Below, one piece after another: positions 10,186-17,075 of a stretch of DNA of 64,000 nucleotides. The DNA lies in the NCBI GenBank assembly GCA_016218665.1, contig JACRDI010000028.1, positions 62,001-126,000 of the forward strand, given 5' to 3'. This stretch comes from Desulfovibrio sp. (GTDB lineage: Bacteria; Desulfobacterota; Desulfovibrionia; Desulfovibrionales; Desulfovibrionaceae). Position 1 is the stretch's first letter, and each line of letters opens with the position of its first letter. The translations under genes were made by a program, and so were the position numbers. Under the pieces are notes generated by a model that saw only the letters and a program-made list of their open reading frames with translations, searched no databases and had not been told where the DNA came from.

Positions 10186-11016
10186 ATGGCCGGGCGGCCG
10201 GCGGAGGCCTCTCATTGGCTGGCCCCGCTACGCTCGCTGGAGTTTTTCGATGGCGATGTGTGGTGGCGGCTGGCCTGTGCCGGTGGGCAGCGCCCGCCCG
10301 TGGGCGTGACCAATGGCAGCACGGTTTACCTCTTGTATTCCGACCATCTGGGCACGCCGCTGGCCCTTGCCGATATGGACGGAAACATTGTACAGGCGAT
10401 GCGGTACGATTCTTTCGGGAATCTGCTGGAAACGCGCGGGCAGGCGGTGCGCCTGCCGCTGGGCTTCGCGGGCGGGCTTTTTGACGCCGACACCGGCCTG
10501 ACGCGCGCCCATTCTATTACAGGTTGGCGCGACTACGACGCCGACACCGGCCGCTTCACCGCGCTGGACCCCCTGGGCGCAAAGGGCGGCGACAGCGACT
10601 GGTACGGGTATTGCGTCCACGACCCGGTCAACCGGGTGGATGCGTGGGGGCTGGATGATGGGCCATTTGACTTTGGTGGCGAAGGGCGAAACCCGGCGGA
10701 TGGTCCAAAATACGGGAACTTCTGCGGCAAAAAATGGACTGGAGGCTGGAATCCTGAACAGCATGACGGGAAGCCCGGCCCCTTGGGTTCCGCTGACAGC
10801 CTTGATGAAAAGTGCAGGATCCACGACTTCTGCTGGAGCGACTGTGACAGCGCAGAGGACAAGGAATCATGCAAGCGGCGGTGCAACACAGGCTTCGTCG
10901 AACAGCTGAAGTCACTCCCACAAGAATCAGACCAGTGGGAGCGGCAACCGCCGCCGGGCAAAGAAGCACAGGCAGAAAACATGAGGAAAGCGGCGATATG
11001 GTGGTTCGACAATTAG
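10186..11016 (+). CDS. Truncated Rhs protein: C-terminal core plus phospholipase A2-like toxin tip
   Basis: Only the last part of an Rhs/YD-repeat protein is present (276 aa; full Rhs proteins exceed 1000 aa). Residues 50-156 carry the Rhs-associated core (DHLGTPLA, YDSFGNLL, TGRFTALDPLG, ending DPVNRVDAWGL), where polymorphic tips are attached. The tip (157-276) has YGNFCG, a DEKCRIHDFC motif with His213-Asp214, and six cysteines (180, 210, 216, 220, 229, 233). This resembles the secreted PLA2 active site (Cys-x-x-His-Asp-x-Cys), so a membrane-attacking phospholipase is inferred. A stop codon lies two codons before the ATG and no clear ribosome site is visible, so expression is uncertain. 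An overlapping membrane gene follows, as expected for immunity. Confidence 0.75.
   Translation: MAGRPAEASHWLAPLRSLEFFDGDVWWRLACAGGQRPPVGVTNGSTVYLLYSDHLGTPLALADMDGNIVQAMRYDSFGNLLETRGQAVRLPLGFAGGLFDADTGLTRAHSITGWRDYDADTGRFTALDPLGAKGGDSDWYGYCVHDPVNRVDAWGLDDGPFDFGGEGRNPADGPKYGNFCGKKWTGGWNPEQHDGKPGPLGSADSLDEKCRIHDFCWSDCDSAEDKESCKRRCNTGFVEQLKSLPQESDQWERQPPPGKEAQAENMRKAAIWWFDN
10557..10652 (+). repeat. Rhs core junction repeat, copy 1 (96 bp)
   Basis: This segment encodes the end of the Rhs core (TALDPLGAKGG to DAWGL). It is identical over 96 bases to 11364-11459. It marks the point where toxin tips are exchanged by recombination. Confidence 0.85.
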
Positions 11017-11312
11017 CGACATCCGACCCTTGCAAAAAACGGCTTGGTCACTTGTGCGGGGGGGCGGCTTTCCTTGCTGCGCTCATCCCCTTGTCCGCCC
11101 CGCATCATCTCTTGGGCCTAGACATGACCGGAATGGCGGGCGGTATCGCACTGAGAGTTCCGCTCGCGTTATGCTTGCTTTGCGCATTCGCCACATCGAA
11201 AAATGGCGCAAAGCCTTGGTGGGCGCTGCTGTCCATCCCTGTGGCATTCCCAGAGGCCCTCGGCTTTGTGCTCGCAATTGTTGCCTGGACCATTCGAGGC
11301 TTTGCCCCATAG
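10998..11312 (+). CDS. Putative membrane immunity protein for the first Rhs tip
   Basis: A 104-aa hydrophobic protein with about three transmembrane segments, starting inside the 3' end of the rhs fragment (19-base overlap) and ending in a hydrophobic VAWTIRGF segment. GAGGAAAG lies upstream of the ATG. Position directly after a toxin tip, small size and similarity of its C-terminus to the protein at 11798-12130 (IAWTIGGF) support an immunity role. A membrane location would suit protection against a phospholipase. No named family is recognised. Confidence 0.55.
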   Translation: MVVRQLATSDPCKKRLGHLCGGAAFLAALIPLSAPHHLLGLDMTGMAGGIALRVPLALCLLCAFATSKNGAKPWWALLSIPVAFPEALGFVLAIVAWTIRGFAP

Positions 11313-11318
11313 CGCTCC

Positions 11319-11350
11319 GCCCCGGCCCGGCCACCGCGCCAGGCCGGGGC
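11319..11350 (+). terminator. Hairpin after first immunity gene
   Basis: GCCCCGGCC (11319-11327) pairs perfectly with GGCCGGGGC (11342-11350), followed by GTCTTAAT. The same structure recurs at 12142-12173 after the second immunity gene, so the hairpin travels with the module. Confidence 0.5.
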
Positions 11351-11352
11351 GT

Positions 11353-11841
11353 CTTAATCCCGTCACCGCGCTGGACCCCCTGGGCGCAAAGGGCGGCGAC
11401 AGCGACTGGTACGGGTATTGCGTCCACGACCCGGTCAACCGGGTGGATGCGTGGGGGCTATGGTCCTTGTTTGGAGTGGAATTCGGGGGAGATGGCCGCC
11501 CATGGTGGCAGCCGAAACATGGCAACTGGGGTGGGCAAGACTGGAGTGGAGGGCAAAACCCAAAACGCAACGGAGGCGATGACGGTACCGCGCCTCCAGT
11601 GGATAGTTCTGACGAGGCCTACAAGCGCCATGATGAGGCGTGGGGCCGCTGCGACAACGCGGAGATCCTCTCAAGCGACCCCGGGAAGTGGCGCAGGGAC
11701 TGCAAGAAAATGGCGGACAAGGTGTTGGTGGACGACCTGAAAAAGCTACCCGATAATCCGAAGGATTGGGAAAGGCCGCCAGCGGATGGGGAGGAAAATG
11801 CGGCAAAAAGATTTCGCAAAATGGCTGAAACCTGGTTTTAG
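11353..11841 (+). pseudogene. Orphan Rhs tip: core junction fused to a second PLA2-like domain
   Basis: The frame starts without a start codon at LNPVTALDPLG, runs through the 96-bp junction, then encodes a different tip: HGNWGGQDWSGG, PPVDSSDEAYKRHDEAWG and a Lys/Asp-rich end. It is paralogous to the tip at 10650-11016 and keeps the His-Asp pair, but it has lost most cysteines and looks closer to the parvovirus-type PLA2 motif (inference). With no start or promoter seen, it is probably a silent cassette usable by recombination with an intact rhs gene. A second immunity gene follows. Confidence 0.7.
11364..11459 (+). repeat. Rhs core junction repeat, copy 2 (96 bp)
   Basis: Identical to 10557-10652. 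It lacks the rest of the Rhs core upstream and begins straight after the hairpin at 11319-11350, the layout of an orphan, displaced tip. Confidence 0.85.
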
Positions 11842-12130
11842 CTCTGGACAAAGACCAAAGAAGGGGTGCGGCGTTTATTTATTTGGAGCAGTGACATATG
11901 GCTTGGCCTTGCTCACTTGGCCGTTGGAAGCGGCTTTGCTCGGAGCGCCCTTTTGGGCCTACCTCCTCGTCCCAGTCATTCCATGGTTCTTATGTTTCGG
12001 GTATGTCATGTTTGAATTGAGGGGAAGCAAAACCCGCCTGTGGATGTTGCCTTCCGCATTACTTGGCCTTCATTCCGTAATAGTTTCAGCTGCAATGCTC
12101 ATCGCGTGGACCATTGGCGGTTTCGTGTAG
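11798..12130 (+). CDS. Putative membrane immunity protein for the orphan Rhs tip
   Basis: A 110-aa protein with a basic N-terminus (MRQKDFAKWLKPGF) and three to four hydrophobic segments, ending IAWTIGGFV. The ATG at 11798 follows GGGGAGG closely; an in-frame ATG at 11786 is the alternative. It overlaps the end of the orphan tip. The similar last helix, the same position and the same size as the protein at 10998-11312 argue for a paralogous immunity family. No database family is recognised. Confidence 0.55.
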   Translation: MRQKDFAKWLKPGFSSGQRPKKGCGVYLFGAVTYGLALLTWPLEAALLGAPFWAYLLVPVIPWFLCFGYVMFELRGSKTRLWMLPSALLGLHSVIVSAAMLIAWTIGGFV

Positions 12131-12141
12131 CGACAATACCT

Positions 12142-12173
12142 GCCCCGGCCCGGCCACCGAACTGGGCCGGGGC
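12142..12173 (+). terminator. Hairpin after second immunity gene
   Basis: GCCCCGGCC (12142-12150) pairs with GGCCGGGGC (12165-12173), followed by GTCTTAATCCCGTCACC, the same flank as at 11319-11363. It is part of the repeated module boundary. Confidence 0.5.
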
Positions 12174-12175
12174 GT

Positions 12176-12280
12176 CTTAATCCCGTCACCGCGCTGGACC
12201 CCCTGGGCGCAAAGGGCGGCGACAGCGATCTCTACGGCTACTGCGTCGATGATCCCGTGAACCGGGCGGACAAATGGAGG
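12176..12280 (+). pseudogene. Third Rhs core junction remnant, tip lost
   Basis: The frame encodes LNPVTALDPLGAKGG and then a diverged YGYCVDDPVNRADKW. Bases 12187-12228 are identical to the other two junction copies, and the rest has drifted. Beyond 12281 the frame runs into the antisense of ispG with no tip domain, so the toxin has been deleted or never captured. It marks the right edge of the Rhs insertion. Confidence 0.7.
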
Positions 12281-12315
12281 GGGCGGAGAGAGGGCCGGGA
12301 GGACAGGCGTGAGCG

Positions 12316-13392
12316 CTACCGGCCGCGCAACTCCCGCAGGAAGGCGTCCAGTTCCTTCATGAACTCCGGCAGGAGGTTCTCCTCGCCGCGAATCTTGCGC
12401 ACCACCTCGCCCTTGCGGAACACGATGCCAGAGCCGCGCCCGCCCGCGATGCCGATGTCGGCCTCGCGCGCTTCGCCGGGGCCGTTCACCACGCAGCCCA
12501 TCACCGCCACCTTGAACACCTCGGGCACGTCGCGCAGGCGGCGCTGCACTTCCTCGGCCAGCTCAATGAGCCCGATCTCCGTGCGGCCGCAGGTGGGGCA
12601 GCTGATGACCTCGGGCCCGCGCTCGCGCAGTCCCAGGGCGCGCAAGATATCATACGCCACGCCGATTTCGGCCACCGGGTCGTGCGTCAGCGAAACGCGC
12701 AGGGTGTCGCCGATGCCCTGGAACAGCAGCACGCCCAGGCCCACGGCGCTTTTCACCGCGCCCGGCAGCAGCGTGCCCGCCTCGGTGACGCCGATGTGCA
12801 GGGGGTAGTCCACGCGGCCGGACAGGAGCTGATAGGCCTCGATGGTGTGCAGCACGCTGGAGGACTTGAGGGAGATCTTGATGTCGCCGAAGCCCCGTTT
12901 TTCGAGCATCCCCACATGCCCCAGGGCGCTCTCCACCATGGCCTCGGGCGTGGGCCCGCCGAAGCGCGCCAGCAGGTCCTTCTCCACCGAGCCGCTGTTG
13001 ACCCCGATGCGGATGGGCACGCCGCGCTCCTTGGCCGCGCGCACCACCACGTCCACCTTCTTTTCCGAGCCGATGTTGCCGGGGTTGATGCGCAGGCCGT
13101 CCACACCGGCCTCCAGCGCCATCAGCGCCAGCCGGTGGTCGAAGTGGATGTCGGCAATCAGCGGCACGGGCGAATCCTTCCGGATGTGCGCCAGGGCCTT
13201 GGCCGCGGCCTCGTCGGGCACGGCCAGCCGCACGATCTCGCACCCGGCCTTGGCCAGCTGCGCCACCTGGGCAATGGCCGCGAACACGTCGCGCGTGTCC
13301 ACGTTGGTCATGCTCTGCACCCGGACAGGGTTGTCCCCGCCGACGCCAACCGTCCCCACCATCACCGCGCGTGTCTTTTTGCGTGTCAGCAT
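12316..13392 (-). CDS. ispG: 4-hydroxy-3-methylbut-2-enyl diphosphate synthase
   Basis: A 358-aa [4Fe-4S] enzyme of the MEP isoprenoid pathway, converting MEcPP to HMBPP. The N-terminus VMVGTVGVGGDNPVRVQSMT and the cluster cysteines in SCPTCGRTEIG and MGCVVNGPGEA are diagnostic. It reads leftward toward proS, and the Rhs array lies between them. The start ATG at 13392 has AGGTG about ten bases upstream. Confidence 0.97.
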   Translation of the reverse strand: MLTRKKTRAVMVGTVGVGGDNPVRVQSMTNVDTRDVFAAIAQVAQLAKAGCEIVRLAVPDEAAAKALAHIRKDSPVPLIADIHFDHRLALMALEAGVDGLRINPGNIGSEKKVDVVVRAAKERGVPIRIGVNSGSVEKDLLARFGGPTPEAMVESALGHVGMLEKRGFGDIKISLKSSSVLHTIEAYQLLSGRVDYPLHIGVTEAGTLLPGAVKSAVGLGVLLFQGIGDTLRVSLTHDPVAEIGVAYDILRALGLRERGPEVISCPTCGRTEIGLIELAEEVQRRLRDVPEVFKVAVMGCVVNGPGEAREADIGIAGGRGSGIVFRKGEVVRKIRGEENLLPEFMKELDAFLRELRGR

Positions 13393-13429
13393 AGGCCATG
13401 CACCTAGCGCACTTCGGCGCGCGCGCCAA

Positions 13430-13476
13430 GGGGAGTCCAGAGGGTCGAAGACCCTTTGGCCGCCGGAGGCTATTCT
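13430..13476. repeat. Dispersed intergenic repeat family 2, copy 1
   Basis: GGGAGTCCAGAGGG, a short variable spacer, then CCCT-TGGCCGCCGGAGGCT. Nearly the same unit occurs at 49889-49931. The arms CCAGAGGG and CCCTTTGG form a hairpin. It lies between ispG and the GT9 gene. Confidence 0.65.
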
Positions 13477-13486
13477 CTTCCGCTGC

Positions 13487-14545
13487 TCACACGCCGAGCA
13501 TGCCTTTCAGCACGTCCCACACGCGTTCGGGGCGGATGTCCTTCATGCAGTTGTGGTGGCCCAGGGGGCAGGCCTTGTGCCCGTGCAGGCCGCAGGGCCG
13601 GCAGTCCAGGTCCGTCTCCAGCACGCGGGAGTTCGGCCCGCGCGGGAAGAAGCCCAGGGAGCGCACCGTGGGGCCGAAGCAGGCGGCCAGGGGCACGCCC
13701 TGAGCCCAGGCCAGGTGCATGGGGCCGGAGTCGTTGGTCAGGCAGGCGTCGAGCCGGCCCAGGCAGGCGGCCAGGGCCGGGATGGTGAGCATGTTGGCCA
13801 GGTTGACCAGGCGGCCGGAGGAGGGGCCTGCGTGTTCCGCGATGGAGGCGGCGAGGGCTTCCTCTCCCGGCCCGGCGAAGAGCACGACCACGGCCCCGGC
13901 GGCCAGGGCCCGCCGGGCGATTTCGGCGAAGTGCTCCCTGGGCCAGCATTTGGTGGGCCAGGTGGAGCCGGGGTGGATGCCGAGCCGGGGGCCCTGCGGC
14001 AGTCCGGAGAAGATCTCGTCGGCGCGGGCCTTGGCCTCGGCGGAGAGGTCCAGGCGCGGCAGGGGCGCGGGCGTGGCGCGGTCGGCGAAGATGCCCAGCG
14101 GCCCGCCCAGCTGGAAGATGCGCTCGATCTCCTCCAGCTCGTCGAAGCGGCGCTCCACCAGGTGCGTGTAGGCCAGCCAGTTGTACCAGGGCGAGGAGTA
14201 GCCGATGCGGACGGGTGCGCCGACGGCGCGGGCGACGAAGGCGCTGCGCAGGCTCTGGTGGGGCGAGATCCACAGGTCGAAGCCCTCCAGGGAGAGTTCG
14301 CGGGCCAGGGCGCGCGCGGCGAGGAGCCCCTTCTGGCTGCCGCGCTTGGCGAAGCCGCGCACGCTGGCCAGCTCCTTCTGGGCGCTGAAGAGTCCTTCGA
14401 GCCCGGCGCGCACGAAGAAGTGCAGCTCGGCCTCGGGGTGGCGGGCCTTGAGGGCCTGGATGAAGGGCAGGGTGAGCACGGCGTCGCCCAGGAAGGCGGT
14501 TTGCCACAGGCCGATGCGGCGGAATTCGCGCTGGGTGAGGTCCAT
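13487..14545 (-). CDS. Glycosyltransferase family 9 (LPS heptosyltransferase-like)
   Basis: A 352-aa GT9 protein of the WaaC/WaaF/WaaQ type, likely adding heptose or another sugar to the lipopolysaccharide core on the inner face of the cytoplasmic membrane. Visible signatures are the N-terminal LWQTAFLGDAVLTLPFI loop, HPGSTWPTKCWP (ADP-heptose site in relatives), and TNDSGPMHLAWAQGVP near the C-terminus. A cysteine cluster (CRPCGLHGHKACPLGHHNC) near the end recurs in this family. AGGA precedes the ATG. The exact acceptor cannot be told from sequence. Confidence 0.85.
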   Translation of the reverse strand: MDLTQREFRRIGLWQTAFLGDAVLTLPFIQALKARHPEAELHFFVRAGLEGLFSAQKELASVRGFAKRGSQKGLLAARALARELSLEGFDLWISPHQSLRSAFVARAVGAPVRIGYSSPWYNWLAYTHLVERRFDELEEIERIFQLGGPLGIFADRATPAPLPRLDLSAEAKARADEIFSGLPQGPRLGIHPGSTWPTKCWPREHFAEIARRALAAGAVVVLFAGPGEEALAASIAEHAGPSSGRLVNLANMLTIPALAACLGRLDACLTNDSGPMHLAWAQGVPLAACFGPTVRSLGFFPRGPNSRVLETDLDCRPCGLHGHKACPLGHHNCMKDIRPERVWDVLKGMLGV

Positions 14546-14648
14546 CGGGGCGTCCTACGCCAGCGGACGCAAAGGGGCAAGCGTCTTGCCCTTGCGCGCG
14601 GGCTGCTGTAGAGAGCGTGGAGAGGCGCACGCCGCCGTGGAGGGACCA

Positions 14649-14888
14649 ATGAAGTACATCATGTTCGAGGATTTTTCCGGCGCTCCGGTGCCCATCATCT
14701 TTCCCAAGCGCATCGACTTTTCCGAGATGCGCGAGCAGATCCCCTACACCAAAGTGCTTTCCGCCGGGTACGTGCACATGGCCGGAAGCGGCTTCGCCTG
14801 CCACGGCGAGTCCAAGAGCCTCGCGGTCTCGGCCAGGGCGGAAGACGCGGGCATCATCGCCGCCAAGATGGCCAATCCGGATATGTAG
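14649..14888 (+). CDS. Small conserved-looking protein of unknown function
   Basis: A 79-aa protein beginning MKYIMFEDFSGAPVPIIFP, with no signal peptide or membrane segment. GGAGG lies six bases before the ATG at 14649. Codon use matches the genome (strong GC3), and the upstream in-frame extension overlaps the antisense of the GT9 gene and is rejected. It is transcribed divergently from the GT9 gene and is followed by a bidirectional terminator. I do not recognise the family. Confidence 0.65.
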   Translation: MKYIMFEDFSGAPVPIIFPKRIDFSEMREQIPYTKVLSAGYVHMAGSGFACHGESKSLAVSARAEDAGIIAAKMANPDM

Positions 14889-14941
14889 CCGGGAGCGGAG
14901 GCGCGCCACCCTGCCGGGGAGAGGCTGCGGCGCGGCGGAGA

Positions 14942-14974
14942 AAAAGGCCGGGAGGTTCGCCCCCCCGGCCTTTT
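14942..14974. terminator. Bidirectional terminator between the small gene and glpX
   Basis: AAAAGGCCGGG (14942-14952) pairs with CCCGGCCTTTT (14964-14974). It has A-run/T-run flanks on both sides, so it can serve the convergent genes at 14649-14888 (+) and glpX (-). Confidence 0.85.
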
Positions 14975-14981
14975 CGCGTTT

Positions 14982-15965
14982 CTAGTCGTACTTGACGGCG
15001 CTGAACTTCATGAGGCTGTCCCAGGAGTGGATGGCCTCGATGTAGCGGATGGTGCCGGTCTTGCCGCGCATGACCAGGGAGCTGGTCTCCGCGCCGTAGC
15101 CCAGGTAGCGCACGCCCTTGAGGAAGGTGCCGCCGGAGATGCCCGTGGCGGCGAAGAACACGTCGTCGCTTTTCACCAGGTCGCCCACGGTGAGCACGCG
15201 GCGGATGTCGACCCCGGCCTGGGACAGGGCGTTCTTTTCGTCCTGCTTCTGGGGGTCGAGCTTGCAGAACATCTCGCCACCCATGATGCGGATGGCGCAG
15301 GCGGCCAGCACGCCCTCGGGGGTGCCGCCGGTGCCCATCATCACGTCCACCTCGTTTCTGGGGTCGATGGCCATGAGGGCCCCGGCCACGTCGCCGTCGG
15401 TATGCAGCTGGATGCGCGCGCCGGCCTCGCGGATGTCGGCGATGAGCTTCTTGTGGCGGGGCTTGTCGAGCACGAAGACCACCAGGTCGTCCACGTCCTT
15501 GCCCAGGGCCTTGGCGATGCGGGTGAGGTTGGCGGGCACCGGGGCCTCGATGTCGACCACGTTCTTGGCCGCCGCGGGCACCACCAGCTTCTGCATGTAG
15601 TAGCTCGGGCCCGGGTCGTACATGGTGCCGGCCGGGGCCACGCCCACCACGGAAATGGCGTTGGGGCGGCCATAGGCCAGCAGGCTGGTGCCCTCGACGG
15701 GATCGACGGCGACATCGACGGCCAGGGGGCCGCCGGCGCCCACTTTCTCGCCGTTGTGCAGCATGGGCGCGTTGTCCTTCTCGCCCTCGCCGATGATGAC
15801 CGTGCCGCTGATGGCCAGGGAGTTGAACGACAAGCGCATGGCCTCGACGGCCGCGCCGTCGCCGGCGTTCTTGTCGCCCTTGCCCAGCCAGCGCGCGCTG
15901 GCCAGCGCGGCCGCCTCGGTGACGCGCACCAGGTCCAGGGCCAGGTTTCTTTGCGGAGCTTCCAT
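14982..15965 (-). CDS. glpX: Fructose-1,6-bisphosphatase class II
   Basis: A 327-aa GlpX-type phosphatase that hydrolyses fructose-1,6-bisphosphate in gluconeogenesis and the sugar-phosphate cycle. Family motifs include GKGDKNAGDGAAVEAM near the N-terminus, the metal-site EGEKD, and DPVEGTSLLA. A clear ribosome site (AAAGGAGAG) precedes the ATG and a good sigma-70-type promoter lies upstream. It sits near tkt and rpiB, other sugar-phosphate genes. Confidence 0.95.
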   Translation of the reverse strand: MEAPQRNLALDLVRVTEAAALASARWLGKGDKNAGDGAAVEAMRLSFNSLAISGTVIIGEGEKDNAPMLHNGEKVGAGGPLAVDVAVDPVEGTSLLAYGRPNAISVVGVAPAGTMYDPGPSYYMQKLVVPAAAKNVVDIEAPVPANLTRIAKALGKDVDDLVVFVLDKPRHKKLIADIREAGARIQLHTDGDVAGALMAIDPRNEVDVMMGTGGTPEGVLAACAIRIMGGEMFCKLDPQKQDEKNALSQAGVDIRRVLTVGDLVKSDDVFFAATGISGGTFLKGVRYLGYGAETSSLVMRGKTGTIRYIEAIHSWDSLMKFSAVKYD

Positions 15966-16023
15966 CCGTGCTCTCCTTTCTCGGAACGAAGTGCTTCGTT
16001 TCGTCTGATTTCGTATGCGCTGA

Positions 16024-16052
16024 TGCTAACAGAGCACCGGGCAGGTCGGCAA
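16024..16052 (-). promoter_or_regulatory. Candidate sigma-70 promoter of glpX
   Basis: Read on the minus strand: TTGCCG (-35, at 16052-16047), a 17-base spacer, TTAGCA (-10, at 16029-16024). It lies about 60 bases ahead of the glpX start. Confidence 0.5.
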
Positions 16053-16101
16053 GCTCCCCGCCGTGACGCGGGCGTTACGGAAATGCCCGCCGGAGTAAGG
16101 C

Positions 16102-16135
16102 AAAAAAGAGGGGCGGCCCCTGCGTCCGCCCCTCT
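16102..16135 (-). terminator. Intrinsic terminator of the PfpI-family gene
   Basis: On the minus strand AGAGGGGCGG pairs with CCGCCCCTCT and is followed by six T residues. It lies just downstream of the gene ending at 16154. Confidence 0.85.
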
Positions 16136-16153
16136 GTCCATTTGATTGAAACG

Positions 16154-16969
16154 TTAGATGCTGATCCTGGCGCCCAACAGGGCGGCGAATTTGGCGATCC
16201 AGTCCGGGTGCGCGGGCCAGGCCGGGGCGGTGACCAGGTTGCCGTCCACCACGGCCTTGTCCAGCGGGATGTCGGCGTACTTGCCGCCCGCGCAGACGAC
16301 ATCGGGCCCGCAGGCCGGGTAGGCGGAAGCGGTCTTGCCCTTGAGCACGCCCGCGGCGACGAGCACCAGCGGCCCGTGGCAGACGGCGGCGATGGGCTTT
16401 TTCGCGCGGTCGAACTCCTGCACGATCTGGATGACGCGCTTGTTCAGGCGGATGTACTCCGGCGCGCGGCCGCCGGGGATCACCAGGCCCGCGTACTCTT
16501 TGGTGTCGACCTTGGCGAAGTCCTTGTTCAGTCTGAAGTTGTGCCCGCGCTTCTCGGAGTAGGTCTGGTCGCCCTCGAAGTCGTGGATGCTCGTGCGGAC
16601 GATGTCGCCGGCCTTCTTGTCCGGGCACACGGCGTCCACCTGGTAGCCCAGCATCAGCAGGGCCTGGAAGGGCACCATGATCTCGTAGTCCTCAACATAG
16701 TCGCCCGCGAGGAGCAGGAGCTTCTTGGCCTGGGCCTTTTCAGCCGTCCTGGTGGGCGCCTTGGGGGCGGCCTTGGCCGCCGGCTTCGCCGGTTTCTTGG
16801 CGGCGGGCTTGGCGGCGGGCTTGGCCGGAGCCTTGGCAGCGGCTGCCGGTTTGGCTGGCTTTGCCGGGGCGGGCTTCTTCGCAGCGGTTTTTTTCGCGGC
16901 GGGTTTCACGGCAGGCTTGGCCGGGGCCTTCTTGGCCGGGGTTTTTGCGGGTTTCTTCGCCGTCGCCAT
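16154..16969 (-). CDS. DJ-1/PfpI family protein with histone H1-like Ala/Lys/Pro N-terminal tail
   Basis: A 271-aa two-part protein. Residues 1-82 are a low-complexity tail of Ala-Lys-Pro repeats ([10 protein letters not shown] type) like histone H1 or bacterial H1-like DNA-binding tails. Residues 84-271 are a DJ-1/PfpI domain with the nucleophile elbow Cys197-His198 in AVCHGP and the IPGGRAPE motif. PfpI-type proteins act as proteases, chaperones or deglycases. The tail suggests nucleic-acid or nucleoid association, possibly DNA or histone-like repair of glycation (inference). The start at 16969 has GAGGAAG upstream. A terminator follows. Confidence 0.85.
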   Translation of the reverse strand: MATAKKPAKTPAKKAPAKPAVKPAAKKTAAKKPAPAKPAKPAAAAKAPAKPAAKPAAKKPAKPAAKAAPKAPTRTAEKAQAKKLLLLAGDYVEDYEIMVPFQALLMLGYQVDAVCPDKKAGDIVRTSIHDFEGDQTYSEKRGHNFRLNKDFAKVDTKEYAGLVIPGGRAPEYIRLNKRVIQIVQEFDRAKKPIAAVCHGPLVLVAAGVLKGKTASAYPACGPDVVCAGGKYADIPLDKAVVDGNLVTAPAWPAHPDWIAKFAALLGARISI

Positions 16970-17035
16970 ACTTCCTCCCTCAAAGAGTCTGGTTCTGGTT
17001 GCAAAGAGCCGCAAGGGCCGCAGGGGGCCCGGCCT

Positions 17036-17070
17036 CGCGGCGCGCGCGCCCCTTGTGGGGGCGCGCCGCG
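17036..17070 (-). terminator. GC-rich hairpin downstream of tkt
   Basis: CGCGGCGCGC (17036-17045) pairs with GCGCGCCGCG (17061-17070), with an inner CCCC/GGGG stem and TTGT loop. There is no T-run, so it may be a transcript-end stabiliser. Confidence 0.45.
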
Positions 17071-17075
17071 TTCCC

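Noticed and set aside
10056-10484. A 142-codon frame preceding and overlapping the rhs fragment
   Set aside because: Overlaps the Rhs core in another frame, Arg/Ala-rich, no homology by eye.
11030-11740. A 236-codon plus-strand frame across the first immunity gene and second Rhs junction
   Set aside because: Different frame from the Rhs junction and the membrane protein; product not protein-like.
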